A DNA stretch of 59,036 nucleotides from Cytophagales bacterium (GTDB lineage Bacteria; Bacteroidota; Bacteroidia; Cytophagales; Spirosomataceae): positions 1 through 59,036 of the forward strand of contig JAAFJL010000009.1 of the NCBI GenBank assembly GCA_013298865.1, written 5' to 3'. This document shows positions 30,604-40,666 of this stretch, in pieces (the stretch's first letter is position 1; the number at the start of each line of letters is the position of its first letter). The translations under genes were made by a program, and so were the position numbers. The notes beneath the pieces are model-generated. The model saw only the letters and a list, made by a program, of their open reading frames with translations, was not told the origin of the DNA and did no database searches.

Positions 30604-33351
30604 ATGAAAAAAATTACACTTTTGTTCGCCACACTACTGGCGATATATGGAAATGCTTTTGGGCAGAAAGTACCTAAGGTTTTATGGGAGAAAGAAAATG
30701 GGAAAATTGACATTTCTGCAAATCAATATCTCATGGTACACAGTTTGGCATCTCCTAATGGCAATACATTTTATGGAAATTGGGGAACAAATAAAATAAC
30801 AGGAAATAGTTTTATTGAAGGCGGTCTATTTGATAAAAATGGAAATGATATATTATCTACAAATAAAAAAAAATTTGTAGATGGAGGGAAAAAGTTGATC
30901 AATAACAAATACCTTTTAATTTATCTTTCAGACAGTATTTATTACACAGACTTAAACTATAAAATATTGAAAGGTTTTGTTTATGATGTACGAAATACAG
31001 TTTTAGAGCCTTTAGATGATGGTATTTTATTTATAAGTTCATCTTTTTTAATGACAAAATACGATTTGAGTGGAAACATCGAATGGCAATATCAAAATAG
31101 CTCTAATTGTAAATTGTTCAACGAAAAACCTTTTGGGATTCAATACCTAAATTTTCCATATTCTTATGGAATACTTGATGTCTGTTTACAATATTATAAA
31201 ATTAAAGTAAATGATTTAGCTGTTGCTAATCCAAATATGTATTACTTTTTATCTCGTTCTATTGATAATAATTTAAGATATTATGATTCTTATGATGTAG
31301 ATAGGAATCCAAGAAATATTTTAATCCTCAATAAAAAAGGGAAAAAAGTGGGTGAGACCGATGCTTCTTTTGGCGGTTCTGAGCAATATATGAAATTGTT
31401 ACAAACCAGTGATAAAGGTGCTTGGGTTATTCGTGGTAACCAATACACTAAATTGGATTCTACTGGAAAAAAGACTGCACAAATTACAAATACAATTGAA
31501 AGTGAAGTCTCGTTGTTTCCTGATAACTCACTACTATATTCGACTTATAAAAACGATAGTTTAATTATAGCAAAAGCAGATGTGCAAGGCAACACAAAGA
31601 AAGTCTTTCTAAAAAAAAATAATGCCTATCATGTATTAACTCCAAAAGATAATAACACTGTAATGTTCTACTATTCTTCATGGATTAATGAAAATTCTGC
31701 GAATAATAAGTATGTGATTGGTTCAAAGAAATTTGATAATCCATCATTAGTTAATGAAAAAGAAACAGAATCGTTCAAAGATAATAATGGTAATTACTTT
31801 AAATATATCTATGACAATGGTTCACTTATACTTGAACGTGCTGAGCCTTTTGAGTCTCGAAATGCAGGTTTCCCTTATGCTCCTATGAAATCGTTGAAGT
31901 ATTATAATTTAGATGGTACTTTAAGATTTGAAAAGTATTTTGATAGAGATGAAGAAATAAGTTGTAATAAGGGAGTTGATATACCTATTGATTTGACAAA
32001 AGGCAGTGGAATTATAGGTAATTATCTATATGTATTTTCAGTGACGAAAAATACCATTAGGAAAATAGATTTTAGAAATGGGGCAGATATTTGGAAACGT
32101 AAAGCATCTTTTATGGATTATAAAATTGACTCAAAAGGAAATGTTATAATACTTTTTAAAGAATTATCCAATTCATCTAATAATGAATATGTTTATAGAT
32201 TTGAATCATCAAAACCTGATGGTACACTAAATTGGGAATATATTTTACCCCAAACCTTAATGCCTTATGGAGATTCTGATGCAACAATTGGAGGCGATGG
32301 TGAATTTATAATTACACATGGTTTTAAACTACCTGTTAATGAAAATAGCAATAGTTTAATTCTACGAAAAGTCGGATTTTGTAACGACCTAAACACCGTC
32401 TCTATCACAGGAGCTACCGAAGCCTGCCCTACCGAAAAAGTAAAACTTTCTGTTTCTAAACAAGATGGGCTAACTTATCAATGGCAAAAAGATGGAAAAG
32501 ATGTTCCAACTTTGAAAGACGCAACACAAGACTTTGGAGAGTCTGGAAGTTATACGGTTATAGTTAGAGACGAAAGTTGTCAGAATCAGGTTACCTCTAA
32601 TGCGGTAAAAGTAACTATCCGCTCACTCCCAAATACCTCAATCACTGCCCCAAAAACAGCTTTTTGTGAGGGTGAAAGAAACTTAATTACTGCTACAACC
32701 AATGGAAAGTTTCTGCAATGGCAAAAGGATGAAAAAGATATTCCGAATGCCACAGCATTGAGCTTTGACCCTTCTTTTTCGGGTAATTATCGTGTAGGAG
32801 TGCGGGATGAAAAATGTCCACAAATTGGGTATTCTAATGTCCTCAATCTCATTGCAAAACCACTACCCGACGCCAGTATCTCAGCAGACGCTAAGGGTAT
32901 AATTTACGCTGCTTCTGTGAAACTTTCTGCCAATACAGGCACAGGGCTATCCTACCAATGGCTCAAAGACGATGTTCAAATTCCGAAAGAAACTAATGCT
33001 ACCTACGAAGCCGATAAATCTGGCAAATATGCCGTTAGTGTGACTAAAGAAGGTTGCTCAAAAACCTCTGAACCGCTTCTGATTAGTATTCTTGTACCTT
33101 TGGCAAATGAAGTAGAATTGGGCGAAGACCAAGTACAAGTTTATCCAAATCCAAGCAATGGAAATTTTAAAATTGTACTACCAAAATCCCTCAAAGGTGC
33201 TGACATTCAATTACTTGACTCTTTTGGACGGGAGCGTTCTCTTGTACAAACAGACGAGCAAACCCACGCAGACGGACTGGTACAAGGGTTGTATTTCTTG
33301 AAAATATCGAAGAATGGAAAGGTGGTTACGAGTAAGGTGGTGATTGAGTAA
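30604..33351 (+). CDS. T9SS type A sorting domain protein with Ig-like modules (paralogue 1)
   Basis: A 915-residue secreted or surface protein. Signal peptide KKITLLFATLLAIYGNAFG. Residues about 25-590 are a beta-rich, propeller-like region with repeated ILNKKGKKVG/GAWVIRG-type strands and no recognised family. Three Ig-like modules follow (about 600-690, 680-755, 755-835), each with a YQWQKDG or YQWLKDD core and paired Cys. The last about 75 residues are a type IX secretion signal (VYPNPSNGNFKIVLP, GLYFLKISKNGK). The terminal 489 bases are nearly identical to those of the next gene. Confidence 0.88.
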   Translation: MKKITLLFATLLAIYGNAFGQKVPKVLWEKENGKIDISANQYLMVHSLASPNGNTFYGNWGTNKITGNSFIEGGLFDKNGNDILSTNKKKFVDGGKKLINNKYLLIYLSDSIYYTDLNYKILKGFVYDVRNTVLEPLDDGILFISSSFLMTKYDLSGNIEWQYQNSSNCKLFNEKPFGIQYLNFPYSYGILDVCLQYYKIKVNDLAVANPNMYYFLSRSIDNNLRYYDSYDVDRNPRNILILNKKGKKVGETDASFGGSEQYMKLLQTSDKGAWVIRGNQYTKLDSTGKKTAQITNTIESEVSLFPDNSLLYSTYKNDSLIIAKADVQGNTKKVFLKKNNAYHVLTPKDNNTVMFYYSSWINENSANNKYVIGSKKFDNPSLVNEKETESFKDNNGNYFKYIYDNGSLILERAEPFESRNAGFPYAPMKSLKYYNLDGTLRFEKYFDRDEEISCNKGVDIPIDLTKGSGIIGNYLYVFSVTKNTIRKIDFRNGADIWKRKASFMDYKIDSKGNVIILFKELSNSSNNEYVYRFESSKPDGTLNWEYILPQTLMPYGDSDATIGGDGEFIITHGFKLPVNENSNSLILRKVGFCNDLNTVSITGATEACPTEKVKLSVSKQDGLTYQWQKDGKDVPTLKDATQDFGESGSYTVIVRDESCQNQVTSNAVKVTIRSLPNTSITAPKTAFCEGERNLITATTNGKFLQWQKDEKDIPNATALSFDPSFSGNYRVGVRDEKCPQIGYSNVLNLIAKPLPDASISADAKGIIYAASVKLSANTGTGLSYQWLKDDVQIPKETNATYEADKSGKYAVSVTKEGCSKTSEPLLISILVPLANEVELGEDQVQVYPNPSNGNFKIVLPKSLKGADIQLLDSFGRERSLVQTDEQTHADGLVQGLYFLKISKNGKVVTSKVVIE
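32863..33351 (+). repeat. 489-base repeat, copy 1
   Basis: 3' end of paralogue 1. The encoded protein is identical to copy 2 at 35420-35908 except for one residue; only scattered synonymous changes are visible. Confidence 0.95.
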
Positions 33352-33418
33352 AAGCCCCCTCCGCCTTCAGAATGGGAACTTTGTTGCAGATTTAAAATAA
33401 AAATAAACATCAAATATT

Positions 33419-35908
33419 ATGAAAAAATGTATGCTTTTGTTGGCTTTGTTGGTGGTTGTTTTTGAGGTTTCCTTTGGGCAGAATTTACCTAAATTATTAT
33501 GGGAACAGAAAATGGAAATCATAAAAGAAAACCAAGTTCAGACTAATGGATTTGGTAATTGTAATATTACTAATGGTTCTTCAACACTTACCCGTTCTGC
33601 CTATTCTGCTTCTTACGAAATCGTTAAGTTAGAACTCGAAACACAAGCAAAAGTTAGAGCATTTGATACAAATGGAAATATTATCTGGAAATTCCCTTCT
33701 TCATTTCTTTCTAAAAATGGATATAATGGTTCTGAAGGTTACAGATCTATAGGAGTATCTGTAGGAAGACCTAATTATTTATTGGTCGATGACACACTTA
33801 TCAAGTTAGACAATGAGTTAAGATTTGTTATTCCTATATCCAAAAAACCTTTTGATTATAGTCAAAATGGATTCAGAATAGAAGAAGAAGATGGATATAT
33901 TATACATGATAGAAAAACTAATGAAATCATTAAAACAGATTTAGAAGAGAAAGAGAAATGGCGGTATAAATTAGATGATGATATAAGATTTGATAATATC
34001 AATATCACCGCAACAAAAACAGGATATTCTATAACGTCTTCTCTTTCTGACCCTAACTATAAAATAAGTTACGTTTTATTGACTCTTAATAAATTAGGAA
34101 AAAAAACTGGCAAGATTATCAGAAAATCACCCGTGAAGTGTGGTAAAATGACTTTAACTCCTGATGGTGGTTTTTGGGTTCAGAACTATGTTTTCTGTTC
34201 TTCAGTTGGCACTTCAGAAATGATTAAATATGATTCTACAAGTAAGGAAATTACCAGATTTTCTTCATACGGACTTCCTACAAGTCTCAATCGAAAAGAT
34301 GCTTCACCTTTGAGTTATGGCGTAGATAGTTACACTGATTCTCCGTTTGGAATAACACCCAATGGTTCGCTCATCTATGGATTTTACACATCTGATAAGA
34401 ACGGAAGACCAAAAAGTTACTTTTTTGCTAAAATTAATGGCATTTCTGAGGCAATAATAACCGACGAAATCGAAATAAAAAGTACAAATGTTTATGAATT
34501 ACCAAATTCCATTAAAATAATTGATGATGATAATTTTCTATTTGTTGGAGGACAGAGGGTAGTTGGAGGATGCAACTTTGCCATTAAAAACTCAATTTGG
34601 GCTAATGAGGTGATTAATGTTCATGCTGTGAGTTTTAGAAACATAATAGGAAATGCTCTTCCTATCATAAAAAATGACAGTTTAATATGCTACGCACCAG
34701 ATGGTAAAGTAAAATGGGCTAAAGCTAAAACTACACAGTACGATTTTTTTGGCAGTAGGTACAATAACCGTTTAGGAACAGTAGCTTATTTATATACTAT
34801 TAAAGACAGCATAACTACTAAAATCAGTATTGCGGACGGTAGAGAACTGTGGAGTTTGAAATTAAAACCCTCAGAAATTCTTATTGATGATATTGATGGA
34901 AATAGTTATAGATACGAAGAAAAAGTGACATATAGCCCTATATTTTCACGCAAATATGCAATCAATTATATTTCTAAATTGGGACAAATATCAAGAATCT
35001 ATGAATCTCCTAATACAGATTTTAACCAATTTGGGTCTCCAAGTATGGGTGGTCCTTACGGAGAAGTTCGGTATGTGATAGATGAAAAAAATAAGGCTTT
35101 TTATGCTAATGCCTTAGAAAAACAATCTGATGGCACTTATCAATTTATTTATCGCAAATATGGAATTGGTTGTACTTCTTCTGATTTTCAAGCCCAAATC
35201 TCAGGTAAAACTGAAGTTTGTTTTGGTGAAAAAGTAAAACTATCCACCCCAAAACAAGATGGCTTAACTTATCAATGGCAAAAAGATGGGAAAAATATTG
35301 TCAATGCGAAAGAGGCTATTCAAGAGTTTACCGAAACTGGAACTTATACCGTAGTTGTAAAAGATGAAGTTTGCAAAAGTACTGGTACTTCTAATGCCTT
35401 GAAAATTTCTATAAAACCGCTTCCCGATGCCAGTATCTCAGCAGACGCCAAGGGTATAATTTACGCTGCTTCTGTGAAACTGTCTGCCAATACAGGCACA
35501 GGGCTATCCTACCAATGGCTCAAAGACGATGTTCAAATTCCGAAAGAAACTAATGCTACCTATGAAGCTGATAAATCTGGCAAGTATGCTGTTAGTGTTA
35601 CTAAAGAAGGTTGTTCAAAAACCTCTGAACCGCTTTTGATTAGTATTCTTGTGCCTTTAGCAAATGAGGTAGAATTAGGCGAAGACCAAGTGCAAGTTTA
35701 TCCAAATCCAAGCAATGGGAATTTTAAAATTGTACTACCAAAATCCCTGAAAGGTGCTGATATTCAATTACTTGACTCTTTTGGAAGAGAGCATTCTCTT
35801 GTACAAACAGACGAGCAAACCCACGCAGACGGATTGGTACAAGGATTGTATTTCTTGAAAATATCGAAGAATGGAAAGGTAGTTACGAGTAAGGTGGTGA
35901 TTGAATGA
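33419..35908 (+). CDS. T9SS type A sorting domain protein with Ig-like modules (paralogue 2)
   Basis: An 829-residue paralogue of the preceding gene, 67 bases downstream. Signal peptide KKCMLLLALLVVVFEVSFG. The propeller-like N-terminal region has diverged strongly from paralogue 1. It has two Ig-like modules (one fewer than paralogue 1). The last 163 residues, an Ig module plus the T9SS sorting domain, differ from paralogue 1 at one position (His for Arg in GRE-SL). Constant export end and variable head suggest gene conversion or duplication of surface antigens or adhesins. Confidence 0.88.
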   Translation: MKKCMLLLALLVVVFEVSFGQNLPKLLWEQKMEIIKENQVQTNGFGNCNITNGSSTLTRSAYSASYEIVKLELETQAKVRAFDTNGNIIWKFPSSFLSKNGYNGSEGYRSIGVSVGRPNYLLVDDTLIKLDNELRFVIPISKKPFDYSQNGFRIEEEDGYIIHDRKTNEIIKTDLEEKEKWRYKLDDDIRFDNINITATKTGYSITSSLSDPNYKISYVLLTLNKLGKKTGKIIRKSPVKCGKMTLTPDGGFWVQNYVFCSSVGTSEMIKYDSTSKEITRFSSYGLPTSLNRKDASPLSYGVDSYTDSPFGITPNGSLIYGFYTSDKNGRPKSYFFAKINGISEAIITDEIEIKSTNVYELPNSIKIIDDDNFLFVGGQRVVGGCNFAIKNSIWANEVINVHAVSFRNIIGNALPIIKNDSLICYAPDGKVKWAKAKTTQYDFFGSRYNNRLGTVAYLYTIKDSITTKISIADGRELWSLKLKPSEILIDDIDGNSYRYEEKVTYSPIFSRKYAINYISKLGQISRIYESPNTDFNQFGSPSMGGPYGEVRYVIDEKNKAFYANALEKQSDGTYQFIYRKYGIGCTSSDFQAQISGKTEVCFGEKVKLSTPKQDGLTYQWQKDGKNIVNAKEAIQEFTETGTYTVVVKDEVCKSTGTSNALKISIKPLPDASISADAKGIIYAASVKLSANTGTGLSYQWLKDDVQIPKETNATYEADKSGKYAVSVTKEGCSKTSEPLLISILVPLANEVELGEDQVQVYPNPSNGNFKIVLPKSLKGADIQLLDSFGREHSLVQTDEQTHADGLVQGLYFLKISKNGKVVTSKVVIE
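35420..35908 (+). repeat. 489-base repeat, copy 2
   Basis: See copy 1 at 32863-33351. The similarity continues about 14 bases past both stop codons (AAAGCCCCCTCCGCC). Confidence 0.95.
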
Positions 35909-35983
35909 AAGCCCCCTCCGCCCTCCGTCGAAACATCGAACCACCCAAGGAAGAGGGACTTTTGAGAAAAGTTTTCTACAATA

Positions 35984-36029
35984 AAAAACCTCCTGATATG
36001 ATTCATAAAATCACATTAGGAGGTTTTTA
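35984..36029 (+). terminator. Terminator after the T9SS gene pair
   Basis: AAAAACCTCCTGAT pairs with AT(C/T)AGGAGGTTTTT-type sequence over a TGATTCATAAAATCA inner stem, ending in T5. It serves either strand. Confidence 0.8.
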
Positions 36030-36075
36030 CAATTCAAATAACTGATTATCAAAATTTTACATTTTTAATTTGCAA

Positions 36076-37713
36076 CTATTTCTTACACCCCTCCACCAAA
36101 CTCTTGATAGTAATGAGAGCCTTTGAGGCATTTTCAATGTCGTTGATAATGAAATTAAATTCATTCGTAAACACTGATTTATTATCTTTATTTTGCTTGA
36201 TGAATTTCTCTTTATTGAGTGTACTCGCTGCAATTCCAACGGTTTTTCCAGAAACATCAATTTCTATTTTCTTCGGGTCAATGTCATAGAGATTTAGCTC
36301 TACAAGTGTCTCAATAGATTTTTTAGACTCCGCCATGGTTGACGTAAACTTCCATTTGCATTTATCGCCACCGTCTTGTAGGGTTAATTCTTGCTTAGGA
36401 TTTTCGATTTTCTTCAATGCTGCCACCAACCAGTTAAAATCCCCAGCAGTCACATTACTTTTACAACCTTTCGAGATAGCTGGTAGAGCTTCTGCTAAAT
36501 AACGAGCGTCTTCGAGGTCGCCCACGATAAAATCAATGTTATTGTCAAAATTTTGTAAATTCCCATCCTTCGTGTATTGGATGTACTTTTTACCAGAAAT
36601 TGTTTTCGCAGAAATCTTCATGACATCCTTTGATACTGAAAGTTTATAGTCAGTCAAATCTTCAAAATTAAATTTAAAATCCTCTTCTAATTCTTTGTTC
36701 TTCACCTCTGATTTTACAGAATAAGTCGTCAGACAAGTAGGCGACATTTTCAGGGCATAACTCGATTCATTTATTTTGAAATCCTTTACTTTATCTTTCA
36801 CAATCTTGAAGCCGTCTTCTTTATTAGTGACTTTAGGCAAACGAACAAGCAACTCTTTTTTAGCCACAGGAATAATTTTCTGAATTGCCATCAATAATAC
36901 ACTTGCTTCACTCGGACTGTTGGCATAAAACTTTAGTTCATCGGCATATCCTTTCAAAGCTCCATTTTGCAGATTTCTGAAAAAATCGTTTTTAGCTTTG
37001 GCAATTACATAGATTTCTTTACCACTAATTTTCAGTTCTGGACTACCATCGTTTAGGTCTGCCCAACTAAAATCTAATTGTGATTCGGTTGTTTTCTTGG
37101 CATCAGTTTCTTCTAAAAAATAACTCCCACGGTCTTTGTAAGTAGTTGATTTTCTGAAACTTTGCTTGTAGGTCTGTTTGTCCGAAATAACAGATTTAAT
37201 GTTTTGTTCCAGCCAATTCTGCAAACCTCCCAAATCATCTTTAGGTAATTTTATTGAACTTTCCCAAGCAGATTTTGCCGCAATAATGGCTTCTTTGATA
37301 TTTTTTTCTAATTCTCGGGCATCGTCGATATTGGTAGAAAGCAGTTCAACTTTGTTTTCGTAGCCTTGCATAACTTCACCTTTCGAGTAACGAATGACTT
37401 TCTGGTTTTTCGAGGCGTTAATCTCAACTTTCATTTCTTTGCTTGAGGCAATCCGTCTTATTTCGCCCATTAAAGCCAAGTTAAGTTCATAAGTTTCTTC
37501 TACACTTTTACCTTTTGAGTCGGTATTAGTAACAACGATTTTTATATCAAAAGGAGCGGCATCAGCATAAGTCAACTGCTGATTAATGCTTGATTTTTCT
37601 AATTTAATTTCCTTTACATAGCCTTTAACTTTTTCGAGCGATGCTTTCAGGTTTCCTTGTGCATCAGTCAAGAAAGGCAACAAAACCAACACAAATTTTA
37701 CTATTTTCTTCAT
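36076..37713 (-). CDS. Exported protein with four related modules, function unknown
   Basis: A 545-residue protein with signal peptide KKIVKFVLVLLPFLTDA (cleaved before QGNLK). Four stretches share a pattern: a strand ending in a hydrophobic-Asp/Glu pair, a 'KxIxV..A/S' strand, a charged turn, a 'y.n.i.F...' strand, then DARELEKNIKEAI-like helix. They are at about 65-145, 225-300, 345-415 and 465-545 (YELNLALM; LDFSWADL; FKFNFEDL; VELNLYDI). Each module probably is a small alpha/beta unit related to lipid or sugar-binding folds; I could not name the family. Confidence 0.75.
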   Translation of the reverse strand: MKKIVKFVLVLLPFLTDAQGNLKASLEKVKGYVKEIKLEKSSINQQLTYADAAPFDIKIVVTNTDSKGKSVEETYELNLALMGEIRRIASSKEMKVEINASKNQKVIRYSKGEVMQGYENKVELLSTNIDDARELEKNIKEAIIAAKSAWESSIKLPKDDLGGLQNWLEQNIKSVISDKQTYKQSFRKSTTYKDRGSYFLEETDAKKTTESQLDFSWADLNDGSPELKISGKEIYVIAKAKNDFFRNLQNGALKGYADELKFYANSPSEASVLLMAIQKIIPVAKKELLVRLPKVTNKEDGFKIVKDKVKDFKINESSYALKMSPTCLTTYSVKSEVKNKELEEDFKFNFEDLTDYKLSVSKDVMKISAKTISGKKYIQYTKDGNLQNFDNNIDFIVGDLEDARYLAEALPAISKGCKSNVTAGDFNWLVAALKKIENPKQELTLQDGGDKCKWKFTSTMAESKKSIETLVELNLYDIDPKKIEIDVSGKTVGIAASTLNKEKFIKQNKDNKSVFTNEFNFIINDIENASKALITIKSLVEGCKK

Positions 37714-37760
37714 GAGAATTATGGGTTTATTTTTAAGGGGTTCAATTGCTGCGTTTATTT

Positions 37761-37815
37761 GCTCACCCCGATTTGAAATCGGGGTGGTATGGTTTTGCGA
37801 CTGTGTCGCAACTGC
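37761..37815. repeat. REP element left of the transposase
   Basis: Two hairpins: CACCCCGATTT/AATCGGGGTG, then TTGCGAC/GTCGCAA, joined by GTATGG. Inverted partner at 38392-38444. Confidence 0.88.
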
Positions 37816-38367
37816 TTAGTATATACTTTTAACATCCAATAAGCCTTTTAATCCTACATAATTTCTGGCTGAACTATACAAATAATGTTCTGGGACTTCT
37901 ACAATGCAAGCTCTTACTGGATTCTCATGAATATACGACAATTTCTCTATCATAAATTTAGCAGTTAAACATTCTTTTGCGTGGTTTCCGTCTTGCCAAA
38001 CTTTATAATTGTTAACGTTAGTTTTGAACTTTCCTGCGTACTCAAAACGATATAGTAACCAATCTCGACGGCTTTCAGGCTCTTGTTTGATGGCTTCAAT
38101 AATTTTTTTTGAAGTAAATTTCTTGAAATCTCTTAAAATATCCGATAACTTAAATCCTTCTCGTGCTTCAACAATTGCGTGTAAATGATTAGACATCAAG
38201 ACCCATCCATAAATATCTAAACCTTTACTGGCTTGGCAATACTTTAGAGAGTCAACAATAATATCTCTATAAACAGGACGAGTAAAAACATCTACCCAAT
38301 CAACAATTGTTGAGGTAATAAAGTAGGTTTCATTCTCATTTTGTACGTAATATTGTTCTGATGGCAT
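37816..38367 (-). CDS. REP-associated tyrosine transposase (RAYT, Y1/HUH)
   Basis: A 183-residue single-strand DNA endonuclease/transposase of the TnpA-REP group. HUH motif His61-Leu-His63 in MSNHLHAIVEA. Likely nucleophile Tyr145 in KLSYIHENPVRAC, the family signature around the catalytic Tyr. A C-terminal YLYSSARNYVG segment is typical. RAYTs act on REP hairpins, and this gene sits exactly between two inverted copies of one (37761-37815 and 38392-38444). Intact frame, so probably active. Confidence 0.94.
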   Translation of the reverse strand: MPSEQYYVQNENETYFITSTIVDWVDVFTRPVYRDIIVDSLKYCQASKGLDIYGWVLMSNHLHAIVEAREGFKLSDILRDFKKFTSKKIIEAIKQEPESRRDWLLYRFEYAGKFKTNVNNYKVWQDGNHAKECLTAKFMIEKLSYIHENPVRACIVEVPEHYLYSSARNYVGLKGLLDVKSIY

Positions 38368-38391
38368 AAATTAGTACTCTAAAATTCTTAT

Positions 38392-38444
38392 GTTGCGACA
38401 CAGTCGCTAAGCCATACCACCCCGATTTTCAAATCGGGGTGAGC
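38392..38444. repeat. REP element right of the transposase (inverted copy)
   Basis: GTTGCGACACAGTCGC hairpin, then CCATACC linker and CACCCCGATTT/AAATCGGGGTG hairpin: the mirror image of 37761-37815. TTCAATTGCT occurs just outside both REPs (37741-37750 and 38451-38460). Confidence 0.88.
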
Positions 38445-38465
38445 TACCCGTTCAATTGCTCTAAA

Positions 38466-40541
38466 CTAATCAAACAGTAACCATTTCACACCAAAGGCAA
38501 AGGTTCTTCCCATGCCTGTCCAGCCCTGCGAGGTATAATAGCCATTTGAAACAATACCACTACCAAGATTAGATAATTTCACAAAAACTCTTACTCTATT
38601 AATCCGTAAATCTGCAAAGGCATCTACCAAAGGATAATTATTCGTTGACACCTTGTTTTGCTGATAAAACTGCTGAGTCGCAGGCATAAAGGCATCCGCA
38701 TTATAGCCAGATTTATAGTGAAATTCTAATCCAGTCTGAATATACAATACTTTTGCATATAATAAATCAAAAGCTATCCTACTGTTTATCAACACATTGG
38801 GCATTCTGATAACTCTATTCTTCAAAGTTGAGGCATCTTCCGAAGAGAAATTCAAAAAAACTTGATTAACAGTTGAAAACTTTCCTTTACGGTATTCCAT
38901 TCCTAAGCCAGCACGAGAAATTACGATAGCTTGATCTGTTTGTTTAACCACTGCCAAAGTATCAAAGTAAATGTAGTTACTCAACTGATTAATTTCAAAA
39001 GTGGGCGTCAATTTTACTTTCCCAAAGCTTTTATTGAGAACTAAATACGCTGTATTTGATAAAACATTTTTAAAATTATTCTTATACCAAGCAAAAGAAT
39101 TATTAGACATTCTTTCTTGGGCTAAAGTTGGAGAAGAAGACATAAAATTTCCTCCCAAAGTCAGAAATTTTGATTGAAATTCTCCTTTAATCTGATAGTC
39201 AAAATTTCCACCTAATAAAGTCTCAAATTCTCCCCAAAAACGAGTACTATCCGAAATATTTTGATTAAGCCATAGACCGATATAATTTTCAAAATTCTTA
39301 TAATTAGGTTTATTGTAGGAATCAAAATAATTCAGTGTCAAATACCTGTTTCTGGTATGAGCCCTATAATTGAAGCCCCTATAAAATCCTTTAACCCCAG
39401 CTTTCTGCTCTAAATTAGTGTAATCATTATCGTTATACAATGAATCTTTATCCGTTACATTTGATAAAAATGTCTTTGGGTAAAACTTATTGTCTAATCC
39501 ACTTTTGTAAGCCAAATCATTAAACTGAACCCTACGGCTCTGATAATCAATGGATTGGAATAACTGAAATCCTCGGTCTAAAACATATTCATGATAAATA
39601 TGCCAATTCGTTGATTTGTCTCTGGTACTGGCATTTTGCAAAATGGCATCGCTTCCAAAACCTATAGGAGATTCTAAAATACTTTCATAAGTACTTCCCT
39701 CTGCTAATTTCAAACCACCTTGATCACTTGTATTGTAGTCGAAAATACTGACATTCCCCATGACTTGGTACTTCTTATTACGAGTTTGATAATTGGAATG
39801 AAGTACAAAAGTCCATTGTCCAACCAAATTATTACTCAGCAATCCTGTGCCTCCGCCTGGGGCAACTAACTGCTTTTCGGCAGTCATTCTTCGTAAATTG
39901 AAACCTACATTCCAGAGCGAATCTATGTTGCGTGTCAAGTCAAAATCTAATACATTTTGTCCACTTCCACCTAAAACGTATCTGACATTCGAGAAGGGGG
40001 ATTTCGTGAAAAAGTACGGAATTTGGTCGGGTCGGTACATATAGGGCAAGTAGGAATCATAGCCTAAGAGCGTACCAATTTTTTCGGGGGCTTTATAAAA
40101 AACGGGATGAATCGCTGTTCCAACATTGCCTAAATCCTGATAAAGATTGCTACTGTGGCTCACTAAACTGAAATTATGCACGCCATCGACTACGGTATCA
40201 ATGGTATAAAGCGTTTTGCGGTTATTGATAACGTCGGCTTCCAGGAAATACCGAGTAGATTTTGGACCATAAATTACCTTTGTAGAATCATCTAATTTCT
40301 TCCCTGTTTTTTTCTGTCTCGGTTGATTTTGTTGTGAACCACGTTGCGGAAATCCCCCATTGGTTTGGCTACTCGGAAAACCCGAACCGCCCCCACTCGT
40401 GGGCGGAAAGCCGCCGCCAGTAGGAAACTGAGCCGATGCCACCTCTGAAATCAGCAGCAAAGCAAGCACACAAAAAAGTGGTTTGATTTGAAAAGTTATA
40501 CGAAATATGGACACTAAGGAATTTATTTTTGAAAATATCAT
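38466..40541 (-). CDS. Putative outer-membrane porin (Bacteroidota type)
   Basis: A 691-residue predicted beta-barrel. The signal peptide ends near residue 37 (VLALLLISEVASA before QFPTGG). A Gly/Ser/Pro/Gln-rich linker (about 38-75) precedes the barrel. The barrel begins with the family start GPKSTRYFLEADVINN, DTVVDGVHNF, and shows many amphipathic strand pairs. It ends in ...AFGVKWLLFD with an aromatic C-terminal residue, as usual for barrels. It matches the 'putative porin' family seen near lipid A and menaquinone genes. Transported substrate unknown. Confidence 0.88.
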   Translation of the reverse strand: MIFSKINSLVSIFRITFQIKPLFCVLALLLISEVASAQFPTGGGFPPTSGGGSGFPSSQTNGGFPQRGSQQNQPRQKKTGKKLDDSTKVIYGPKSTRYFLEADVINNRKTLYTIDTVVDGVHNFSLVSHSSNLYQDLGNVGTAIHPVFYKAPEKIGTLLGYDSYLPYMYRPDQIPYFFTKSPFSNVRYVLGGSGQNVLDFDLTRNIDSLWNVGFNLRRMTAEKQLVAPGGGTGLLSNNLVGQWTFVLHSNYQTRNKKYQVMGNVSIFDYNTSDQGGLKLAEGSTYESILESPIGFGSDAILQNASTRDKSTNWHIYHEYVLDRGFQLFQSIDYQSRRVQFNDLAYKSGLDNKFYPKTFLSNVTDKDSLYNDNDYTNLEQKAGVKGFYRGFNYRAHTRNRYLTLNYFDSYNKPNYKNFENYIGLWLNQNISDSTRFWGEFETLLGGNFDYQIKGEFQSKFLTLGGNFMSSSPTLAQERMSNNSFAWYKNNFKNVLSNTAYLVLNKSFGKVKLTPTFEINQLSNYIYFDTLAVVKQTDQAIVISRAGLGMEYRKGKFSTVNQVFLNFSSEDASTLKNRVIRMPNVLINSRIAFDLLYAKVLYIQTGLEFHYKSGYNADAFMPATQQFYQQNKVSTNNYPLVDAFADLRINRVRVFVKLSNLGSGIVSNGYYTSQGWTGMGRTFAFGVKWLLFD

Positions 40542-40666
40542 TTATTTACGCTTTGTACTATTGGCTGTAAGCATTAAAATAAGAGAATTTGGCGGTTACT
40601 CAAGCAAATTATCAGCAATTCCTTTTTTGAAAACCTTACAACTATTTAATAATCAACACATTACAC

